64,000 bases of DNA from assembly GCF_002272075.1 (NCBI RefSeq), contig NZ_NPBJ01000022.1, forward strand, positions 62,001 to 126,000, read 5' to 3'. The DNA comes from Terribacillus saccharophilus (lineage in GTDB: Bacteria; Bacillota; Bacilli; Bacillales; Amphibacillaceae). Positions 59,850 through 64,000 of the stretch are shown in pieces. Position 1 is the first letter of the stretch. Each line of letters starts with the position of its first letter. The translations under genes and the position numbers were made by a program. The notes beneath the pieces were generated by a model. The model searched no databases. It saw only the letters and a list, made by a program, of their open reading frames with translations, and had not been told where the DNA came from.

Positions 59850-60821
59850 ATGATACATTTTAACGATGTAACAAAGGTATACAACGGCAATGTGAAAGCT
59901 ATTGAAAATATGAATTTTACGGTCGAAGATGGTGAACTGGTTATCATGCTAGGTCCTTCCGGCTGCGGAAAGACGACTTTGCTTCGGATGGTGAACCAGC
60001 TGGAGAGCATTACTGACGGCGATATCATGCTCAACGGCAAGAGCGTGCGGCATTCCAATAAAATTGAAATGCGCCGCAATATTGGGTACGTCATTCAATC
60101 AAACGGACTATTCCCCAATATGAACATCGAGGATAATGCAATGATTGTTCCGAACCTGCTCGGCTGGGACAGAAAAAAAATGCGTGATCGCTTCAATATG
60201 CTAATGGAACTTGTAGGCTTGAAACCTGATGAATATCGGAAACGATACCCACATGAGCTTTCCGGAGGACAGCAGCAGCGTGTCGGCGTAGCCCGTGCTT
60301 TGGCAGCAGATCCACCAGTTATGCTTATGGATGAACCATTCGGCGCACTTGATCCAATCATCCGTACTCACCTTCAGGAGGAATTCCTGCAAATTCAGAA
60401 GGAACTAAAGAAAACCATACTCTTTGTCAGCCATGACATTGATGAAGCAGTCAAGATGGCAGATAAGATTGCGCTTCTTAAAGGCGGAAAAATGATGCAA
60501 TACGCGGAACCAGCAAAAATGCTTAACAAACCAGCCAACAGCTTTGTTGCAGAGTTTGTCGGTCAGGACCGTGTGCTGAAGAGCATGAGTCTGTATACAG
60601 TGAGAGATCTTGCAAATGCACTGACACTAAAGCCTGTGATGGAATCTCCTGATTCTCAGAATATCAACGAGAACCTTTCCTTGCGAGTGGCTATATCGAA
60701 GATCTTAAACCAGGAAGCTGATCAGCTGATTGTAGAGAACGACAATGGCACGCGCAAAGGAAGTATTACTTTAGACTTGATCGAGCAGTTCTTACACCGT
60801 GAGATCAAGGAGAGCGTCTGA
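59850..60821 (+). CDS. Osmoprotectant ABC transporter ATP-binding protein (OpuCA-like, short CBS end)
   Basis: The product has 323 residues. Walker A GPSGCGKTT, IGYVIQSNGLFPN, LSGGQQQRVGVARAL, LMDEPFGALDPIIR and SHDIDEAVKMADKIALL match OpuBA/OpuCA. The C-terminal part (from about 245) is shorter than the two full CBS domains of OpuCA (380 residues), so only one weak CBS-like repeat remains; salt or nucleotide sensing may be altered. AAGGGTGA precedes the ATG. Confidence 0.87.
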   Translation: MIHFNDVTKVYNGNVKAIENMNFTVEDGELVIMLGPSGCGKTTLLRMVNQLESITDGDIMLNGKSVRHSNKIEMRRNIGYVIQSNGLFPNMNIEDNAMIVPNLLGWDRKKMRDRFNMLMELVGLKPDEYRKRYPHELSGGQQQRVGVARALAADPPVMLMDEPFGALDPIIRTHLQEEFLQIQKELKKTILFVSHDIDEAVKMADKIALLKGGKMMQYAEPAKMLNKPANSFVAEFVGQDRVLKSMSLYTVRDLANALTLKPVMESPDSQNINENLSLRVAISKILNQEADQLIVENDNGTRKGSITLDLIEQFLHREIKESV

Positions 60822-60834
60822 GGGGGCTGTAATC

Positions 60835-61584
60835 ATGGATAGGACAAACAAAACCATCGCCTTGATTATCAAGCTTATCTTCTGGGCACTGCTCATCGCT
60901 TTCTTTGTTTGGGCATTCGCTAACAATATGTTCAGCAAAATCTGGGAACAGCCGGATACTTTCCTACGTTTACTCGGTGAGCATATTACGATTGTACTCC
61001 TTTCAGGAGCTGCTGCTGTGCTGCTTGCAGTACCACTAGGCATCTTCGTTACACGGCCTAAGTTCCGTAAATCTGAATGGCTGATCGTAGGTATCGCAAA
61101 TCTTGGGCAGACGATTCCAAGCTTAGCTGTACTTGCATTAGCCATGGGCTTCCTAGGTATTGGAATCAGCGCAGCAGTAGTTGCCTTATTCGTCTATTCC
61201 CTGCTGCCTATTTTGCAAAATACGATAGCTGGCCTTGATTCCGTTGATGAAAACATGATTGATGCAGCCAAAGGCATGGGACTAACCAATGCGCAGATCC
61301 TTTGGAAAATAGAACTGCCGAATGCACTCACCTCCATTATTGCAGGAGTGCGTACAGCATTGGTCATCAATATCGGAACAGCTGCACTTGCTTATCTAAT
61401 TGGTGCTGGCGGTCTGGGTGTATGGATTTTCACTGGTATCCGTCTCTTCGATAATGCTTTCTTAATGTCTGGAGCAGTTCCCGTCACTCTGCTTGCCATC
61501 GTGATTGACTATCTTTTCAAGTGGCTGCAGTTTGGTTTAGTGCCAAAAGGACTCCGACTTGCCAGAAAAGCACAAAATTCGTAA
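60835..61584 (+). CDS. Osmoprotectant ABC transporter permease, second
   Basis: The product has 249 residues and six helices. FLRLLGEHITIVLLSG, LDSVDENMIDAAKGMGLTNAQILWKIELPNALTSIIAGVRTALVINIGTAALAYLIGAGGLG is the same signature as the first permease, so the membrane part is a heterodimer. GAGGGGG precedes the ATG at 60835, which is 13 bases after the ATPase stop. Confidence 0.88.
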   Translation: MDRTNKTIALIIKLIFWALLIAFFVWAFANNMFSKIWEQPDTFLRLLGEHITIVLLSGAAAVLLAVPLGIFVTRPKFRKSEWLIVGIANLGQTIPSLAVLALAMGFLGIGISAAVVALFVYSLLPILQNTIAGLDSVDENMIDAAKGMGLTNAQILWKIELPNALTSIIAGVRTALVINIGTAALAYLIGAGGLGVWIFTGIRLFDNAFLMSGAVPVTLLAIVIDYLFKWLQFGLVPKGLRLARKAQNS

Positions 61585-61603
61585 GGAAAGGATACCTGAA
61601 TTC

Positions 61604-62503
61604 ATGAGAAAACGATTAACTCTATTCGCCTTCTTAATGGCTCTGCTTGTCGTACTAAGCTCTTGCGGACCTGGTGGGAAAAGTATTACCGTAGGAGCAA
61701 AAACTTTTACTGAGCAGCTCGTAATAGCCAAAATGACGGCCTTCATATTAGAAGATAACGGTTATAATGTCGAAGAAATTCAAAATCTAGGCTCCTCCGC
61801 TATGCGTCAAGCGATCGAAACGCGCCAAGTCGATATGTCATGGGAGTATGTTGGTACAGCACTTGTCACCTATTTGGATCAAGAGCCGATTGCAGATAAA
61901 GATGAAGCGATGCAAAAGGTTAAGGAATTGGATAAGAATAACGGCATTGCCTGGACAAACTTAACTGATGCTAACAATACTTATGCATTGGTGATGGAAC
62001 GTGACAAAGCCGATGAATTAGGCATAGAGACTTTAAGTGATTTGGCAGCTTATGATAAAGAAAACCCGGAAGATCTCCGATTCGGGATGGAGACGGAATT
62101 TAGAAATCGGAGAGATGGAATGCCCGGATTAGAAGAGCATTATGGATTCAAAGTTCCTGACTCCAATATCCGCGAAATGGAAATCGGTTTATATTACACA
62201 GCATTAGGAAATGATGAAATCGACGTCACCCAGGCTTTTGTAACCGATCCCCAGATTAATTCAATGGATCTGAAAATATTGGAAGATGATCAGAAGTTTT
62301 TCCCTTCCTACAATTATGCAGCCACCATCAATCAGGAAACTCTGGATGAGTATCCTGAACTGACAGAATTACTGGAACCGCTCCAGAATGCCCTGACAGA
62401 GGATACCTTGCGTGAATTGAACTACCAAGTAGATATTGAGCAAAAGAGTGTAGAACGTGTAGCCAAGGACTTCCTCGACGAAAATAATTTACTCAAGGAC
62501 TGA
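61604..62503 (+). CDS. Osmoprotectant-binding lipoprotein (OpuBC/OpuCC-type)
   Basis: The product has 299 residues. The lipobox LSSC puts the lipid on Cys21. KSITVGAKTFTEQLVIAKMTAFILEDNGY, QVDMSWEYVGTALVTYLD and RFGMETEFRNRRDGMPGLEEHYGF are the OpuAC/QAT signatures, with aromatic residues that cage quaternary ammonium groups. AAGGAAAGG precedes the ATG, with a long gap. Last gene of the operon. Confidence 0.88.
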   Translation: MRKRLTLFAFLMALLVVLSSCGPGGKSITVGAKTFTEQLVIAKMTAFILEDNGYNVEEIQNLGSSAMRQAIETRQVDMSWEYVGTALVTYLDQEPIADKDEAMQKVKELDKNNGIAWTNLTDANNTYALVMERDKADELGIETLSDLAAYDKENPEDLRFGMETEFRNRRDGMPGLEEHYGFKVPDSNIREMEIGLYYTALGNDEIDVTQAFVTDPQINSMDLKILEDDQKFFPSYNYAATINQETLDEYPELTELLEPLQNALTEDTLRELNYQVDIEQKSVERVAKDFLDENNLLKD

Positions 62504-62538
62504 AAAAACGACCCGGACAGGGTCGTTTTTTGTATGTA
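62503..62538 (+). terminator. Terminator of the osmoprotectant operon
   Basis: AAAACGACCC/GGGTCGTTTT stem and T-run. Confidence 0.88.
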
Positions 62539-62581
62539 TCTTGCGCTACCATAGATGTATTACATACTAGGAGACGAAAGA

Positions 62582-62908
62582 ATGTTATTATCGATTCTCA
62601 TTTTCCTGCTCGCAGGTATTGCTGAAATTGGCGGAGGGTACTTGATCTGGATGTGGCTGCGTGATGGCCGCCCTGGCTATCTTGGTTTTCTCGGCGGCAT
62701 TGCCTTGGTTATGTACGGAGTGATTGCCACTTTCCAGACCTTCCCTTCATTTGGTCGTGTATATGCAGCATATGGAGGTGTTTTCATTGTATTGTCCATC
62801 CTATGGGGATGGTTCATTGACAAGGAAACACCGGATATGTATGACTGGATTGGTGCCGGATTATGTATAGCAGGTGTCGCGGTTATGCTTTGGGCACCGC
62901 GACATTAA
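62582..62908 (+). CDS. YnfA family small membrane protein (UPF0060)
   Basis: The product has 108 residues and four helices, like small multidrug resistance proteins. [59 protein letters not shown] and [23 protein letters not shown] are the YnfA signatures. It may export small cations or drugs; the role is not firmly known. AGGAGA lies 7 bases before the ATG at 62582. Confidence 0.9.
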   Translation: MLLSILIFLLAGIAEIGGGYLIWMWLRDGRPGYLGFLGGIALVMYGVIATFQTFPSFGRVYAAYGGVFIVLSILWGWFIDKETPDMYDWIGAGLCIAGVAVMLWAPRH

Positions 62909-62941
62909 AAAAGCTGCCAGCTTATGCTGGCAGCTTTCGTT
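62908..62941. terminator. Bidirectional terminator between the YnfA and aguB genes
   Basis: AAAGCTGCCAGC/GCTGGCAGCTTT stem with A-run and short T-run. Confidence 0.85.
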
Positions 62942-63817
62942 CTATACAGTTGTTGAGCCATCGGAGCTCAAGATATTACGGTACATCGACGGACGGCGGT
63001 CACGGAATAATCCCCATTCCACACGCTGCATAGACAGCTCATCCAAATCGAATGTAGCAGTCAAGATCTCTTCTTCTGTGCGTCCTGCTTCCGCAAGCAA
63101 GTTCCCTTGCGGTCCAGCGATAAAGGAAGAACCATAGAACGTAATAGAGGAATCTTCGTCGGTTTCCACGCCAATCCGGTTTGATGCTAAAACAGGCATT
63201 AGATTGGTTGCTGCATGTCCGCGCATGCACATTTGCCAATGATCCTTCGAGTCAATGCTAGCATCCTCAGGCTCTGAGCCGATCGCTGTTGGATACAGCA
63301 GGATTTCTGCTCCTTGAAGCGCCATGCTGCGCGCTGCTTCCGGGAACCACTGATCCCAGCAAATGCCCACGCCTATCTTTCCGAATTTCGTCTCCCACAC
63401 TTTGAAACCAGTGTCCCCAGGTGAGAAGTAATATTTCTCTTCATAACCAGGTCCATCAGGAATATGTGTTTTTCGATAGATACCAAGCACAGAGCCATCG
63501 GCATCGATCATGGCTACTGTATTATAGTTCGCATTGTTCTTTTTCTCATAGAAGCTGATCGGCAGTACTACTCCAAGCTCCTTCGCTACTTGCTTAAAAT
63601 GCTGCACTGCTTTGTTTTGATCCAGTTCTGTAGCAAACGCATAGTAAGCAGGCTTTTCCTTTTGACAGAAGTATGGTGTTTCAAACAACTCCTGCAGCAG
63701 GATGACATTCGCACCTTGAGCTGCTGCTTGGCGTACAAGCTTCTCAGCGTTCGCGATATTCTCCTCCACGACACTGGAACACGCCATCTGTGTTGCTGCT
63801 AATGTTACCTTTCTCAA
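62942..63817 (-). CDS. aguB: N-carbamoylputrescine amidase
   Basis: The product has 291 residues of the nitrilase/carbon-nitrogen hydrolase fold. The catalytic triad is Glu43 (LLQELFETPYF), Lys116 (YRKTHIPDGPGY) and Cys153 (GVGICWDQWFPE). It turns N-carbamoylputrescine into putrescine, CO2 and ammonia. The start is TTG, with AAGGAG 8 bases upstream inside the end of aguA. The two genes form the agmatine-to-putrescine route. Confidence 0.93.
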   Translation of the reverse strand: MRKVTLAATQMACSSVVEENIANAEKLVRQAAAQGANVILLQELFETPYFCQKEKPAYYAFATELDQNKAVQHFKQVAKELGVVLPISFYEKKNNANYNTVAMIDADGSVLGIYRKTHIPDGPGYEEKYYFSPGDTGFKVWETKFGKIGVGICWDQWFPEAARSMALQGAEILLYPTAIGSEPEDASIDSKDHWQMCMRGHAATNLMPVLASNRIGVETDEDSSITFYGSSFIAGPQGNLLAEAGRTEEEILTATFDLDELSMQRVEWGLFRDRRPSMYRNILSSDGSTTV

Positions 63818-63822
63818 TTACT

Positions 63823-64000
63823 TCACTCCTTCACTGCAGGCATCTGCTGTGTTGTACAATGCACATTTCCGCCCTCTTTGATGATAGCTAGTCCATCAAT
63901 TGTACGAATTCGGCGATCCGGGTACTGCTCTTGCAGCAGCTTGATTGCCCGCTCATCCGTTCCTGTTGCTGTATTACCGAAAACAGGAAGGATGATACCT
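63823..64000 (-). CDS. aguA: Agmatine deiminase, C-terminal end (cut off by window edge)
   Basis: The last 58 codons are present. The end reads IDGLAIIKEGGNVHCTTQQMP, where GGNVHCTTQQMP carries the catalytic cysteine of agmatine deiminases (GGGNIHCITQQ in relatives). It turns agmatine into N-carbamoylputrescine, the substrate of AguB. The stop is 5 bases before the aguB start, so they are one operon. Confidence 0.9.
   Translation of the reverse strand, partial: GIILPVFGNTATGTDERAIKLLQEQYPDRRIRTIDGLAIIKEGGNVHCTTQQMPAVKE

Noticed and set aside
1-64000. CRISPR arrays, prophage, insertion sequences, tRNA or rRNA genes, defence islands
   Set aside because: No regular spaced repeats, transposase or integrase frames, or tRNA/rRNA-like sequences were found on reading both strands by eye; a tRNAscan or ISfinder search would be decisive.

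Overview
The window is a stretch of ordinary, gene-dense chromosome from a low-to-mid G+C, Gram-positive, endospore-former-type bacterium of the family Bacillaceae. Nearly every gene has a strong AGGAGG-type ribosome binding site, lipoproteins have lipobox signals, and many products match Bacillus subtilis proteins (HelD, YpuA, YdaT, YfmJ, QueF, MotAB, TnrA, MsmX, MetNPQ, AguB). The many transporters for osmoprotectants and anions and the mannitol system suggest a moderately salt-tolerant soil or marine relative such as Terribacillus or Oceanobacillus; this genus guess is inference. No rRNA, tRNA, prophage, insertion sequence or CRISPR array was seen.

Layout. 1-11.1 kb: a cut-off luciferase-like monooxygenase, a beta-hydroxyacid dehydrogenase, a DASS anion symporter, the RNA polymerase recycling helicase HelD, an MFS exporter, RidA, a YpuA-like secreted protein, a sigma-B-type YdaT gene, an MDR reductase, a VOC protein and a small membrane protein. 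11.1-17.9 kb (minus): purU-rbsK-queF and the arginine operon argCJBD, with an ARG box over its promoter. 18-22.7 kb: a shortened HPr-like gene under a perfect cre site, a 207-bp inverted-repeat element, a fumarylacetoacetase-family enzyme, a nucleoside hydrolase, a PHP phosphatase behind a palindrome made of two DnaA boxes, and an unknown gene. 22.7-29.9 kb: motAB (sigma-D-type promoter) facing away from the mannitol operon mtlA-mtlR-mtlF-mtlD.

30-36.7 kb (mostly minus): a sugar epimerase-type TIM barrel, a thioredoxin-reductase-like flavoprotein, an SDR, a YfiT-type bacillithiol transferase, MsmX with two cre-like sites, an aminopeptidase and a ZIP metal transporter. 36.8-42.4 kb (minus): a NitT/TauT-type ABC operon whose leader looks like an uncharacterised terminator-controlled RNA switch, a GC-rich structured repeat, and a polar amino acid ABC operon. 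42.5-49.6 kb: an M20 peptidase, a YneR-like protein, a DUF47/Pit phosphate transporter pair, metQNP behind an S-box SAM riboswitch, and tnrA with a TnrA box at about -49.

49.7-64 kb: two more small sigma-B-type genes, a glycerophosphodiester phosphodiesterase, a ugpCAEB glycerol-3-phosphate-type ABC operon with PhoP-like repeats plus a cre, a 36-residue basic protein, a second ZIP protein, a bile-acid/sodium-type symporter, a PfoR/EIIC-type membrane protein, a four-gene osmoprotectant ABC operon whose first gene seems to start with ATT, a YnfA protein, and the agmatine-to-putrescine genes aguA (cut off) and aguB.

Regulatory themes tie the region together. CcpA/HPr carbon control appears at mtl, msmX, ugp and the HPr-like gene. 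Sigma-B-type stress promoters precede ydaT, the 46-residue gene and the GlsB/YeaQ-type gene. Nitrogen control (TnrA), phosphate-type boxes, and SAM- and arginine-responsive elements are also visible. The most novel-looking items are the active-site-deleted HPr-like protein under a perfect cre, the orphan leader RNA of the NitT/TauT-type transporter, the DnaA-box palindrome and the apparent ATT start codon.
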